In this document: positions 52,653 to 61,919 of the stretch, one piece after another
Layout of the letters: each line of letters starts with the position of its first letter
Position numbering within the stretch: the stretch's first letter is position 1
Assembly: GCF_024807945.1 (NCBI RefSeq)
Contig: NZ_JANUFD010000010.1
Span: 62,001-126,000 of the forward strand
From: Pseudomonas sp. JUb42
Lineage (GTDB): Bacteria; Pseudomonadota; Gammaproteobacteria; Pseudomonadales; Pseudomonadaceae
Direction: 5' to 3'
DNA length: 64,000 bases
Notes under the pieces: generated by a model
Told to the model about the DNA's origin: nothing
Databases searched by the model: none
Seen by the model: the letters and a program-made list of their open reading frames with translations, nothing else
Position numbers and translations under genes: made by a program

Positions 52653-53894
52653 TTATAAAGTCGTGGAAGAGCCCGGTGCTGCTGCGTAGTTCTGGTAACT
52701 CTTCATCTGCTTGGCAATTTGCGAAATCTTGCTGGCGTAGTCCGGATCGGTCGCGTAGCCAGCCTTCTGCAACTCTTTTACAAACTGTTCTGGGTTATCG
52801 GCCGCTTTCACCACACCTTGATAGCGATTGTTGTTTTGCAACAGGCTGACCAGGTCATGGAAGCTGTCGGCATAGGTGGTGTACGAGCGGAAGTCCGCTG
52901 TTTCTTTGACCATCTTGCCGTCGCGGAATTCGCTGGTAATGGCGCGCGCCTCGGGGCCTTGCCAACTGCCCTGGGCCTTGATGCCGAACAGGTTGTGGCT
53001 GCTGCTGCCATCCTGGGCGCGCATGATCGATTTGCCCCAACCGGTTTCCAGCGCCGCCTGGGCGACCAGTACCGTCGGGTCGACGCCAATCCGCGCAGCC
53101 GCGTCCTTGGCCAGGGGCAGCATGGTTGCCACGAATTCGTCGTGATTGCTGAACGCACGCTTGGCCGGCGCCAAAGGCGGCTGGGCAATGGTGCGCTCGT
53201 AACGTTTGTCGGTGCCGGCCAGGGTCGGGTCCGAAGTCCAGTCGCCATTTCTGCGCGCAGGCATATTGATGCGGTTTGCCTGGACGTTGGCACGCGCCGC
53301 CTGATCGACGATCTCGCCCGTGCTCGGCACGATTCCGGCCAACAGGCGATCGGTCAGCGAGCTTGGCAGCGACAGACGGCGGGCGTTGAGCGCTGCCATG
53401 TCGTTGCGTGGCACGCCGGACGCCGCCGCAGCCTGATCCGCCGCCGAAGAGCGGGTCGCCCACAGCGGACGTTGATAAATACCGGTAGCCAGGCCCGTCT
53501 TCGGTGCCGTGGTCTGGGTTTCGCCTGCGGCATCGCTTGGCGCTGCGGGCGCGGTCTGGACACCCTTGGTCTTGGACAACTGGCGCATCAGCACGTCTTG
53601 CAGGCCGATACCGTTACCCCGCGTCGACAGGGTCACCGCCAGTTGCTGGTCGTACATTTCCTGATACTGGCGCGACTCCGAGGTATTCAGCGGATTGTCC
53701 TTGGCCAGCACTTCGTTGGCTGAACGCATGGCCTTGAGCATCTGGCTGACGAACAGTGACTCGAATTCCTGGGCAACCTTCTTCAGGTTGCCTTCGCTGT
53801 CCCGATCGCCGTTCTTCAGCGCCGCCAGGCGATTGAGGTCGGTGTACGCCCCCGAATCGACCGGGGAAGTCACGCTGTTTTTAGGCATATCCAT
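52653..53894 (-). CDS. flgJ: FlgJ, rod-cap protein with peptidoglycan hydrolase domain
   Basis: Two-domain protein of 413 residues: N-terminal rod-assembly domain (about 20-110, with AQEFESLFVSQMLKAMRSAN) and C-terminal glucosaminidase/muramidase domain (about 245-405) with catalytic E283 in AALETGWGKSIM and HNLFGIKAQGSW. It opens the cell wall for the rod in the periplasm. The ATG at 53894 has a GAGGA box; a second ATG two codons on is possible. Confidence 0.96.
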   Translation of the reverse strand: MDMPKNSVTSPVDSGAYTDLNRLAALKNGDRDSEGNLKKVAQEFESLFVSQMLKAMRSANEVLAKDNPLNTSESRQYQEMYDQQLAVTLSTRGNGIGLQDVLMRQLSKTKGVQTAPAAPSDAAGETQTTAPKTGLATGIYQRPLWATRSSAADQAAAASGVPRNDMAALNARRLSLPSSLTDRLLAGIVPSTGEIVDQAARANVQANRINMPARRNGDWTSDPTLAGTDKRYERTIAQPPLAPAKRAFSNHDEFVATMLPLAKDAAARIGVDPTVLVAQAALETGWGKSIMRAQDGSSSHNLFGIKAQGSWQGPEARAITSEFRDGKMVKETADFRSYTTYADSFHDLVSLLQNNNRYQGVVKAADNPEQFVKELQKAGYATDPDYASKISQIAKQMKSYQNYAAAPGSSTTL

Positions 53895-53904
53895 GGACGC
53901 GTCC

Positions 53905-55014
53905 TCAGATCACGATCAGGTCGGCTTGCAATGCGCCGGCCTGCTTGAGGGCTTCGAGGATCGCCATCAGGTCGCCGGGCGCTGCGCCCACCTGGTTTAC
54001 CGCACGGACGATCTCATCCAGGGTAGTGCCAGGACCGAACTTGAACATTGGGTGCAGTTCCTGTTGGGCGTTGATCTTCGAGCGCGGCACAACAGCGGTC
54101 TGACCACCGGACAAGGCGCCCGGCTGGCTGACAATCGGATCTTCGGTGATGGTCACGGTCAGGCTGCCGTGGGTGACGGCGGCCGGCGAAACCTTGACGT
54201 TCTGGCCGATCACAATAGTGCCGGTACGGGAGTTGATGATGACCTTGGCCGCCGTCTGGCCCGGATCGATCTCCAGGTTTTCCAGGATCGACAGGTAGTC
54301 GACGCGCTGCCCCGGATCCAGCGGCGCAGTGACGCGCACCGAACCGCCGTCCAGCGCCTGGGCAACGCCAGGGCCGAGCATGTCGTTGACCTTGTCGACG
54401 ATGCGCTTGGCCGTGGTGAAGTCGAAGCGATTAAGGTTAAGGGTCAGACTGTTGCCCTGATTGAAACCGCTCGGTACAGCACGCTCAACCGAAGCACCGC
54501 CGGGAATGCGGCCCGACGACGGTACGTTGACGGTGATCTTGGAACCGTCACGACCCTCGGCATCGAAGCCGCCCACCACCAGGTTGCCCTGGGCGATGGC
54601 GTAGACGTTGCCGTCAACACCTTTCATCGGCGTCATCAAGAGGCTGCCGCCGCGCAGGCTTTTCGAGTTACCAATGGACGACACAGTAATGTCGACCATC
54701 TGACCAGGCTTGGCGAATGGCGGCAGGTCGGCATAGACCGCCACGGCCGCAACGTTCTTCAACTGCACGGTGCCGGAACCGGCCGGCACCTTGATGCCGA
54801 ACTGCGCCAGCATGTTGTTGAAGGTCTGCAGAGTGAATGGCGTCTGGGTCGTCTGGTCACCGGTACCATTGAGGCCCACCACCAGACCGTAGCCAATCAG
54901 CTGGTTGGTGCGCACGCCGGAAATGCTGGCGATATCCTTCAGCCGTTCGGCGTGAACACCGAAGGCTGTGGACAACAGCAAGGCGGCCGCTATCAGTTGC
55001 TTGAGCTTGATCAT
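53905..55014 (-). CDS. flgI: FlgI, P-ring protein
   Basis: Periplasmic P-ring subunit of 369 residues. Signal peptide residues 1-22 ending in GVHA, then the conserved [20 protein letters not shown] region. The ATG at 55014 is chosen because it gives the signal peptide directly; a longer frame to 55176 lies inside flgH. Confidence 0.97.
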   Translation of the reverse strand: MIKLKQLIAAALLLSTAFGVHAERLKDIASISGVRTNQLIGYGLVVGLNGTGDQTTQTPFTLQTFNNMLAQFGIKVPAGSGTVQLKNVAAVAVYADLPPFAKPGQMVDITVSSIGNSKSLRGGSLLMTPMKGVDGNVYAIAQGNLVVGGFDAEGRDGSKITVNVPSSGRIPGGASVERAVPSGFNQGNSLTLNLNRFDFTTAKRIVDKVNDMLGPGVAQALDGGSVRVTAPLDPGQRVDYLSILENLEIDPGQTAAKVIINSRTGTIVIGQNVKVSPAAVTHGSLTVTITEDPIVSQPGALSGGQTAVVPRSKINAQQELHPMFKFGPGTTLDEIVRAVNQVGAAPGDLMAILEALKQAGALQADLIVI

Positions 55015-55027
55015 GTTTATCCCGCTA

Positions 55028-55741
55028 TCAGAAAGGGAACAACGGGCTGAGGAAGAACCGATCGAACCACCCCGGCTGGCTGGAATCGGCGAACGACCCA
55101 GTACCTGAATACGTAATGCGCGCATCGGCGACGCGAGTCGACGAGACGGTGTTATCGGTAGCGATGTCATCGGCACGGATCAGGCCGGCAATACGCACCA
55201 GCTCATCCCCGGTATTAAGGGTCATCCACTTCTCGCCGCGTACCGCCAGAATGCCGTTGGGCATTACATCGGCCACGGTCACAGTGACCGAGCCGGTCAG
55301 GCTGTTGCTCTGGGCCGCCTTGCCGTCACCCTTGGTGGTGCGGGCACCGTTGTAGCCCACGTTGAGGCTCAGGTCACCGCCACCCAGCGGGTTGTTGGTG
55401 CTGGCGCCCGCGCCGAACAGCGAAGTCAGACCGATGCTGTTGCTGCTGTTCTTGGTGATGCCGTTACTGGCAGCCTTGCTGGCAGCGGTGTTCTCGGACA
55501 GGGTGATGGTGATGATGTCACCCACCCGATAAGCCTTGCGGTCACCGTAGAGGTTCTGCTCGAAACCGGCCTGATAGATCGAACCGTTGTTCGCCGCAGC
55601 GGGCAGCGGCGTACGCGGCAACACCGGCGAGTAGTAAGGGTCATTGGGCTTGGGAGTAGGCGCAACGCATCCTGCGAGCAGAGCGATTCCACAGAGAGGA
55701 GCCACCAACAGGGAAAGCCGTACAACAGGACGCCGTTTCAT
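55028..55741 (-). CDS. flgH: FlgH, L-ring lipoprotein
   Basis: Outer-membrane L-ring subunit of 237 residues. Lipoprotein signal with lipobox LLAGC (acylated C25), followed by the family core with [20 protein letters not shown] and [20 protein letters not shown]. It is 103 bp after flgG and 13 bp before flgI. Confidence 0.97.
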   Translation of the reverse strand: MKRRPVVRLSLLVAPLCGIALLAGCVAPTPKPNDPYYSPVLPRTPLPAAANNGSIYQAGFEQNLYGDRKAYRVGDIITITLSENTAASKAASNGITKNSSNSIGLTSLFGAGASTNNPLGGGDLSLNVGYNGARTTKGDGKAAQSNSLTGSVTVTVADVMPNGILAVRGEKWMTLNTGDELVRIAGLIRADDIATDNTVSSTRVADARITYSGTGSFADSSQPGWFDRFFLSPLFPF

Positions 55742-55844
55742 GACACTCGAACCTCGCGGTGTAGCAGACGCCCGACGGGCGCCGTGTGTGATCAGTTGTA
55801 GCGACAGCCGCAGCGCCTTGACCAGGCGCCTGACTGTCAGGTCG

Positions 55845-56633
55845 TTACAGGTTTTGCGTAATGTTTTGCAGCATCTGGTCCGCGGTGGAGATCACCTTGG
55901 AGTTCATCTCGTAGGCACGCTGAGTGGTGATCATGTTGACCAGCTCTTCAACGGTGCTGACGTTGGAGTTTTCCAGGGTGTTCTGCAGCGTGGTGCCAAG
56001 ACCGTTCAGACCCGGAGTACCGACCTGCGGGGCGCCGCTGGAAGCGGTTTCCAGGAACAGGTTGCCACCATTGGCCTGCAGGCCGGCCGGGTTGATGAAG
56101 TCGGCGGTCTGGATGTTACCGATGATCTGTGGCGTTGCCGGGTTGGCAGCGGTGGTGATCGACACGGTGCCGTCCTGACCTACGGTAAAGGTCTGGGAGT
56201 TCTGCGGTACGACGATCGCAGGCTCAAGGGCATAACCGTTGGCGGTCACGATCTGGCCGTTGCTGTCCAGGTGGAAAGTACCGTCACGGCTGTAGGCAAT
56301 GGTGCCGTCCGGTTGACGAACCTGGAAGAAACCACGGCCATTGACGGCCAGGTCCAACGGGTTATTGGTGGTTTGCAGGCTGCCGGCGGTGAAGTTCTTC
56401 TGCGTGCCGACAATGCGCACACCGGTACCCAGTTGCAGACCGGACGGCAGTTCGCTGTCCTGGGTCGACTGGGCGCCTGGCTGACGTTTGATCTGATACA
56501 GCAAGTCCTGGAACTCGGCACGATCGCTTTTGAAACCGGTGGTGGACACGTTTGCCAGGTTGTTGGAGATGGTCGTCAGGTTGGTGTCCTGAGCGGCCAG
56601 ACCGGTTTTGGCAACGTAAAGTGCTGGAAGCAT
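55845..56633 (-). CDS. flgG: FlgG, distal rod protein
   Basis: 262-residue distal rod subunit. Both ends carry the rod motifs: [20 protein letters not shown] and [14 protein letters not shown] at the N-terminus, and [20 protein letters not shown] near the C-terminus. It lies 47 bp after flgF. Confidence 0.98.
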   Translation of the reverse strand: MLPALYVAKTGLAAQDTNLTTISNNLANVSTTGFKSDRAEFQDLLYQIKRQPGAQSTQDSELPSGLQLGTGVRIVGTQKNFTAGSLQTTNNPLDLAVNGRGFFQVRQPDGTIAYSRDGTFHLDSNGQIVTANGYALEPAIVVPQNSQTFTVGQDGTVSITTAANPATPQIIGNIQTADFINPAGLQANGGNLFLETASSGAPQVGTPGLNGLGTTLQNTLENSNVSTVEELVNMITTQRAYEMNSKVISTADQMLQNITQNL

Positions 56634-56680
56634 TCTGTCTCTCCTCAGGCGCCTGATTATCGACGCCGACTGTCAATGGT

Positions 56681-57418
56681 TTAGCTCTGCAAGACGCGCG
56701 CCATAGATTGATCGTTATCTTCGGCGGTTTTCATCATCTTGACGGACAATTCGAAATTCTTGGACAGGGTCATCACGGCGGTCATCTCTTCAACGGCGTT
56801 AACGTTGCTCGCCTGAAGGAAGCCGGACTCGACCTGAACGTTGGCATCGACGGCAGGCGCCGAGCCATCCTTGGTGTGCATCAGGCCATCGGGGCCCTTT
56901 TCCATGTTCTTGACATCGGGATTGACCAGCTTGAGGCGGTCGATCTGAGCCATGACCTGCGGGCTCTCACCCAGGGAGCGGACACTGATCGTACCGTCGG
57001 CACCGATCTCGATCTGCTGCTGGGGCGGCACGGCAATCGGCCCGCCATTGCCCAAGACCGGCAAACCATTGCCAGCCCGCAACACGCCAAGGCCGTCGAT
57101 GTTCATACCGGCGGAGCGGGTATAGGCTTCTTTGCCGTCAGGTGTCTGCACGGCAATCCAGCCATCGCCCTTGACGGCAACGTCAAGTTCCCGACCGGTC
57201 TGGACCATGGCACCGCCGGAGAAGTCGGTACCGGGACGTTCACTCATGGCATAGGCGCGCGAAGGATTGACCTCGCCGAAAACCGGCATCGAGCGAGCCT
57301 GTTCCAGGTCGCGCATGAAGCCATTGGTCGAGACGTTTGCCAGGTTGTTGGCATGGGCCTTTTGCGCAACGGCGTTTTCAGACGCCCCGCTCATCGCCAC
57401 GTAAATCAACTTGTCCAC
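56681..57418 (-). CDS. flgF: FlgF, proximal rod protein
   Basis: 245-residue proximal rod subunit with the usual VDKLIYVAMSGASEN start and [12 protein letters not shown] motif. The start is GTG at 57418, preceded by the strong GGAGGAGG box; the longer frame up to 57517 has no such site and would cross the sigma-54 promoter. First gene of flgFGHIJKL. Confidence 0.97.
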   Translation of the reverse strand: MDKLIYVAMSGASENAVAQKAHANNLANVSTNGFMRDLEQARSMPVFGEVNPSRAYAMSERPGTDFSGGAMVQTGRELDVAVKGDGWIAVQTPDGKEAYTRSAGMNIDGLGVLRAGNGLPVLGNGGPIAVPPQQQIEIGADGTISVRSLGESPQVMAQIDRLKLVNPDVKNMEKGPDGLMHTKDGSAPAVDANVQVESGFLQASNVNAVEEMTAVMTLSKNFELSVKMMKTAEDNDQSMARVLQS

Positions 57419-57471
57419 AGTAGTCCTCCTCCGACAGACGCTTGCCGCCTGTAGCTGTTCTATACAGGGCA

Positions 57472-57487
57472 AAGCAATATTTGAACC
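57472..57487 (-). promoter_or_regulatory. sigma-54 promoter of flgFGHIJKL
   Basis: Minus strand TGGTTC-N5-TTGCT, exact GG-N10-GC spacing, 54 bp upstream of the flgF GTG. Agrees with the FleR/sigma-54 control of this operon in P. aeruginosa. The rest of the 631-bp gap to 58049 contains the 58-codon ORF and a REP pair. Confidence 0.8.
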
Positions 57488-57659
57488 AACTTGTCGAGCT
57501 TGATACAAAAGCCTCAATCCCCAGCATTGACGGGCTCGCGCCGCCGCCTGAAAAAACCGCGCACAACCCCCGCTCGCAGGAGCGCCAAAAAAACTGCATG
57601 ACGATGCCGGACCGATACTTGCAGGGACTCATGGCAGATAACCGCTTTCAGGAACGTCA

Positions 57660-57836
57660 ATGTCTCGCCTTATTGCCCTTCTCAGCCTGAGCCTTGCCCT
57701 GGGCACCGCCATTGCCGCACCGGCCTATTACTACCGCTGGCAGGGCGACAGCCGGATTGTCTGCGCCCAGACCAGCCCCGGACCGGGTTGGACCCGCTTG
57801 CACGGGGCGTTCGTCAAGTCGGACTGTTCGATTTAG
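57660..57836 (+). CDS. small secreted protein, 58 aa, unknown function
   Basis: The only plus-strand gene I can support. ATG at 57660 follows AGGA (9 nt upstream). The product has a clear signal peptide (MSRLIALLSLSLALGTAIAA, cleavage after about residue 20) and a 38-residue mature part with YYYRWQGDSRIVCAQTSPGP and two cysteines (C35, C56) that could form one disulfide. The pairing of a good ribosome-binding site with a textbook signal peptide argues that it is real. I do not know its family; it is oriented against flgF and towards the hook paralogue. Confidence 0.72.
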   Translation: MSRLIALLSLSLALGTAIAAPAYYYRWQGDSRIVCAQTSPGPGWTRLHGAFVKSDCSI

Positions 57837-57897
57837 GCTGCGCCAGCAAGTCGGCACCGATGAAACAACACCCAACTTGCTGAATCAGCAAAACTAT

Positions 57898-57987
57898 GTG
57901 GGAGCGAATTCATTCGCGAAGAGGCCGGCACACCCGCTGGATACTCGTTGCCTGGTCTGCCGCTTTCGCGAATGAATTCGCTCCCAC
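57898..57987. repeat. REP pair between the small ORF and the hook paralogue
   Basis: GTGGGAGCGAATTCATTCGCGAA and its complement separated by about 43 bp. It lies at the convergent ends of the 58-aa gene (plus) and the hook paralogue (minus), a typical REP position. Confidence 0.9.
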
Positions 57988-58049
57988 AAAGTCACTCCCA
58001 CCCTGTTTGCCCCCCTGTCAAACGCCCCCCCCTTACAGAAACCTCAAAC

Positions 58050-60272
58050 CTAGACCGACTGAAGCAAGGTCTGTATCACCGTCGCCTCGGTCGACACCGC
58101 CTTGGAGTTGGCCTGGAACGCCATCTGCGCCTGGATCAGCTCGATCAGTTGCCCCGGCAGGTCGACATTGGAGCCCTCCAGCGACCCCGCTACCACACCT
58201 CCCAGCATCCCCGACTTGGGCGTATCAGTGGTGGCAGCGCCCGAGGCATAGGTCTCGCGCCAACGCGTGCCGTCCAGTGGCTGCAAGCCCTGGACATTGG
58301 CAAAGTTGGCGAGCAGCACTTGCCCGACATTGCGATACAAGCCATTGCTGAAGGCCGCGCGCAGCATGCCGTCATCGTCGACTTTCAGGCCGTTGAGACT
58401 CCCCGCCGCATAGCCGTCGACCTGCGGCGATGCACGATTGTTCTTGTTGTTGTACTGGGTCAGGCGGGTCAGATCGATGGTCAGGCCGTCCGCACTGGCC
58501 TGGGCGCCGTTGGCCACCCACTTCTGATTCTGGGAACCGGGATTGTCTACCTTGGCCGGTATCCAGCCATGGAGCGTCAGCTTCTTGTCCTCAACCAGCA
58601 TGCCGTCGCTGGCGAGGAGCGTGCGCAGGGAACCGTCGCTATCAAACAGCATGCTCGCGGTCATCGGGTCGGTACGTTCCGGATCAAGGGGATTACGCCC
58701 GTTGACCAACATATGCAGGTTCCAACTGTTGACGCCGTCCTTGACGAAATAGTGACTCAGCTGATGCCTGTTGCCCTGGCCGTCGTAGATGTCACTGGAA
58801 AAGGTTTCGTTATAGGAGTCGGTGTGGGCCGGGTTGAAGGTACGGACCATCCGGGAAATCACCGGATCCCCATCATCAACGCCCAGAATGGCGCCATCAT
58901 TCAGCTCCAGGGGAATTACCGCGGCCCCCGCCGCCGGACCGGCGACCCAGGTGTGATTGACTTCCATTGCCGGCTTCCAGCCATCCACCGTGAATTCGCG
59001 GGCCGTGGTTTTCTTGACGTGGGCGATATCTCCGGCCAGCAACATCTGATTGCCGGGGTGATGACTGACAGTGACCGTCAGCGGCTCACTGGAAGCAGGG
59101 TCGACGGGATTGCGTCCATCGATCAGGGTACGCAGTGCCCACTGCCCGGACCCGACGTGGGTAAAGTAGTTTTGCAGTTCGTGCTCGACACCTTCGCCAT
59201 CGACGACCTTGCTGCTGAGCAGACGGCTGTATGAAGCCGGATTGGCCGGATCGAAGGCCGGACTGCCGCTATGGATTTCGTCACTCGGCTCCATCGCGTT
59301 CTTGTCACCCTCAACCAACGGCATCGCCAGGCTGCGCACTGCCGGTGTCGCGGCAGCCACCCAACTGCCATTGACCTGGGCCGCCGGCTGCCAGCCTTCC
59401 AGAGTCAACTCCGGCTTGAAACGGGTGCCCATGCGCTTGCCATCGCCAAGCAGGGAAACACTGCCGTCAGCGTTGCGGGTAATGGTCGCGGTCAACGGCG
59501 TGATCCGCTGAGGATCTGCCGGATTGCGCCCGTCAATCAGGGTATGCATCAGCCAGCGATTATCGTCGGTCTTGACGAAGTACTGCTTGAGCTCATGTTC
59601 CACCGGGGCAATCGCCGGCTTGGCTGCCGCTACCAATTGCGGCACACCATTGGCGCCAGGGCGGGTAACTTCCGGCACGGCGGCTACGCCATTGTCCATG
59701 ATTTTTCGGGCAATGACTTTGGTATAGGTAGAAGTATCAGCGGGATTAAACAGGGGCACGGAAGATCGTGCCGACTGAGCCGCATTAAGATTGATCGTTT
59801 CCTTGATCATGGAAGTTGCCTTCGGCGCCATATCACCCGTATCAATATATAAGTCGCTGCGTATACCGCGAATGACATCGCCCTGGGCATTGACGGTATT
59901 ACCTTGCAGACGATGCCCATCACCGTCGACCACATAACCCTGATTATCCCGGACAAAAGCGCCCGCCCGGCTGTAGTTGATAACGCCATTGTCGCTCAGC
60001 ACAAAAAAACCGTTGCCCTGGATGCGCATATCCAGTGGCCGCCCGGCCGTGGAGATAGCCGCTCCCGAGGAAAAGTCCTGGGAGACATTGGCCAGCCGCA
60101 CGCCGTCGCCTGTGGCCTGGCCGCCACCCAGATGGGACGAGGCATAGACCGCCGCAAACTCGGCCCTGGACGACTTGTAACCAATTGTACCGACGTTGGC
60201 AATGTTATTACCGGCTACTTCCAGACGCTTTTGCGCAGCCTGTAATCCACCCAAGGGAATATTGAATGACAT
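58050..60272 (-). CDS. FlgE-like hook protein paralogue with three D2-type repeats (740 aa)
   Basis: A second hook-type protein beside the normal flgE. The N-terminus (MSFNIPLGGLQAAQKRLEVA, GNNIANVGTIGYK) and C-terminus (QLIELIQAQMAFQANSKAVS) are normal rod/hook D0/D1 ends, and FANVQGLQPLDGTRWRETYA matches the FlgE D1 return strand. Between them the FlgE D2-type domain occurs three times: about 174-320, 340-458 and 478-605. Each repeat starts with a FxPA...SY block and continues with a (E/R)H(E/Q)L-x2-YF, an (L/V)(I/V)(D/N)GRNPxDP and a GW(Q/K/I)PA block. The normal FlgE (446 aa) has one such unit. AGGAG lies 5 nt before the ATG at 60272. It is isolated by the flgE terminator and needs its own promoter. 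Confidence 0.92.
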   Translation of the reverse strand: MSFNIPLGGLQAAQKRLEVAGNNIANVGTIGYKSSRAEFAAVYASSHLGGGQATGDGVRLANVSQDFSSGAAISTAGRPLDMRIQGNGFFVLSDNGVINYSRAGAFVRDNQGYVVDGDGHRLQGNTVNAQGDVIRGIRSDLYIDTGDMAPKATSMIKETINLNAAQSARSSVPLFNPADTSTYTKVIARKIMDNGVAAVPEVTRPGANGVPQLVAAAKPAIAPVEHELKQYFVKTDDNRWLMHTLIDGRNPADPQRITPLTATITRNADGSVSLLGDGKRMGTRFKPELTLEGWQPAAQVNGSWVAAATPAVRSLAMPLVEGDKNAMEPSDEIHSGSPAFDPANPASYSRLLSSKVVDGEGVEHELQNYFTHVGSGQWALRTLIDGRNPVDPASSEPLTVTVSHHPGNQMLLAGDIAHVKKTTAREFTVDGWKPAMEVNHTWVAGPAAGAAVIPLELNDGAILGVDDGDPVISRMVRTFNPAHTDSYNETFSSDIYDGQGNRHQLSHYFVKDGVNSWNLHMLVNGRNPLDPERTDPMTASMLFDSDGSLRTLLASDGMLVEDKKLTLHGWIPAKVDNPGSQNQKWVANGAQASADGLTIDLTRLTQYNNKNNRASPQVDGYAAGSLNGLKVDDDGMLRAAFSNGLYRNVGQVLLANFANVQGLQPLDGTRWRETYASGAATTDTPKSGMLGGVVAGSLEGSNVDLPGQLIELIQAQMAFQANSKAVSTEATVIQTLLQSV

Positions 60273-60499
60273 GAACACTCCTGAGCCGTGTTAAACGGCA
60301 CTTCCATTGATGCGATCATTTGATTACCCCTCTCGACAGACCGAATTGGAAACATCCATTCAGAACCAATAAAGAGAAGGCGACTTTTATTCTCGCAGCA
60401 TTGAAAGTAGGAATTTTCTATATATAGAGTGGGATGCATCTATAAATTTTCAATCTATAAACTACTTATCAAACACTTCAATTCCATCAAATCCAGGGC

Positions 60500-60530
60500 A
60501 AAAAAAAGCCCCTTCGAAAAGGGGCTTTTT
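60500..60530 (-). terminator. intrinsic terminator of flgBCDE
   Basis: Minus strand AAAGCCCCTT-TTCG-AAGGGGCTTT followed by five more T: a 10-bp stem with a stable UUCG tetraloop, 21 bp after the flgE stop. It separates flgE from the hook paralogue. Confidence 0.95.
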
Positions 60531-60550
60531 CAGCAGCTCGACGCTTACAC

Positions 60551-61891
60551 TTAACCAACCATCTGGATAGTGGTCTGCATGACAGTGCTTTCAGTCGAAA
60601 TGGTTTTCGCATTCGCCTGGTAGTTACTTTGCGCCTTGATCAGGTTGACCAGCTCGCTGGTCAGGTCGACGTTGGAATCTTCCAGCGCCTGACCCTGAAC
60701 ATAACCCAGAGTACCGCTGGTCGGTGCGCCGCTGACCGGTACGCCCGACGCGTAGGTTTCACGCCAGTTGGTACCACCGGCCGGGGACAGGCCCTGGACG
60801 TTGGCGAAGTTGGTCAGGGACACCTGGCCGATCACCTTGGACTGGCCGTTGGTGTAGGTGGCGAACAGGTTACCGGTCTGGTCAACACTCATGTTGCTGA
60901 TCTGGCCGGTGGCGTAGCCGTTCTGGCTCTGGCTGATCAGACCGGTTTTCGACGCGGTCTGGGTAGTAGCGATCATGTCCAGCTTGATGCCGGTAGTACC
61001 GTTGCCGTCAGCACCGTTCTCAACCCAGGTCGCCGTGGTACCGGTACCGGTCTGCACACCTGGTTTCCAGCCAGTCAACTGGAAAGTACCGTCGGTGTTG
61101 AGCTTGAGGTTGGTCGAATCGGTCGGAGCGCCGGTACCCGAAGTGATCAGGTTGCCCGAGGAGTCAAATGTCAGGGTGTTTTTATCAGCGACCGGCGGAG
61201 TGGCAGTCGGGTCATCGATGCTGCGACCATCGACCAGGGAGTACATGTCCCAGGTGTTGGTACCGGTTTTCACGAAGTATTGGTCCAGAGTGTGAGCATT
61301 ACCCTGGGTGTCATAGATCGGCGTGCTGTACTTGGTGTTGTAGCTGGTCGTCACCGTCGGATCGAACGTGGTGATGACCGGCAGGTCTTCAGTCGAGTTC
61401 AGGTTGGACTTGTTGGTGATCTGGGTAGTGGTCTGTGGCGCCTGGTTCGACGAGTCGACACGCAGGTTGCTCAGGGCGCCCACTACGACGTTGCCGTTGG
61501 CGTCAACGTTGTAGCCTTGCAGGTTATCGCCAGCACTGTTGACGACATAGCCGTCCTTGTCAGTGTGGAAGGCACCGGAACGGGTGTACAGCTTCTCGCC
61601 GTTGTTGCTCAGCATGAAGAAACCGTTGCCCTGGATAGCCAGGTCGAGGCTGTTGGCGGTGCCGGTGGTCAGGGAACCCTGAGTGAACTGCTGGGCCACG
61701 GCGGCAACTGTTACGCCGCTACCAACGTTGGTGTTGCCGGAAGTACCGCGAATGGATTGCGCGTACTGGTCGGCGAACTCGACACGGGAGGCCTTGAAGC
61801 CGGTGGTCGCGACGTTGGCAATGTTGTTGCCGGTTACGTCCAGAGCCTTGTTTGCTGCGAAGAGCCCGCTAAGACCGATATTGTAAGACAT
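60551..61891 (-). CDS. flgE: FlgE, hook protein
   Basis: Main hook subunit, 446 residues. N-terminal LSGLFAANKALDVTGNNIAN and C-terminal VNLIKAQSNYQANAKTISTE rod/hook motifs. One D2 domain (about 175-315, with TLDQYFVKTGTNTWDMYSLV and GWKPGVQTG). GAGGAG box 6 nt upstream of the ATG. Strong terminator follows. Confidence 0.97.
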   Translation of the reverse strand: MSYNIGLSGLFAANKALDVTGNNIANVATTGFKASRVEFADQYAQSIRGTSGNTNVGSGVTVAAVAQQFTQGSLTTGTANSLDLAIQGNGFFMLSNNGEKLYTRSGAFHTDKDGYVVNSAGDNLQGYNVDANGNVVVGALSNLRVDSSNQAPQTTTQITNKSNLNSTEDLPVITTFDPTVTTSYNTKYSTPIYDTQGNAHTLDQYFVKTGTNTWDMYSLVDGRSIDDPTATPPVADKNTLTFDSSGNLITSGTGAPTDSTNLKLNTDGTFQLTGWKPGVQTGTGTTATWVENGADGNGTTGIKLDMIATTQTASKTGLISQSQNGYATGQISNMSVDQTGNLFATYTNGQSKVIGQVSLTNFANVQGLSPAGGTNWRETYASGVPVSGAPTSGTLGYVQGQALEDSNVDLTSELVNLIKAQSNYQANAKTISTESTVMQTTIQMVG

Positions 61892-61919
61892 GTATCACTC
61901 CTCTGCCGTCGAGCCGGCT

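Noticed and set aside
60296-60311. Plus-strand CGGCAC-N5-TTGAT resembling a sigma-54 promoter
   Set aside because: It points towards the flgE terminator with no plus-strand gene behind it, and the -12 box lacks the GC.
60215-60439. 74-codon minus-strand frame overlapping the start of the hook paralogue
   Set aside because: No ribosome-binding site, no recognisable features, and it overlaps the better-supported gene in another frame.
60452-60485. TTTGATAA as a sigma-28 -10 box for the hook paralogue
   Set aside because: There is no TAAA 15 nt upstream and the -10 box matches only its 3' half.
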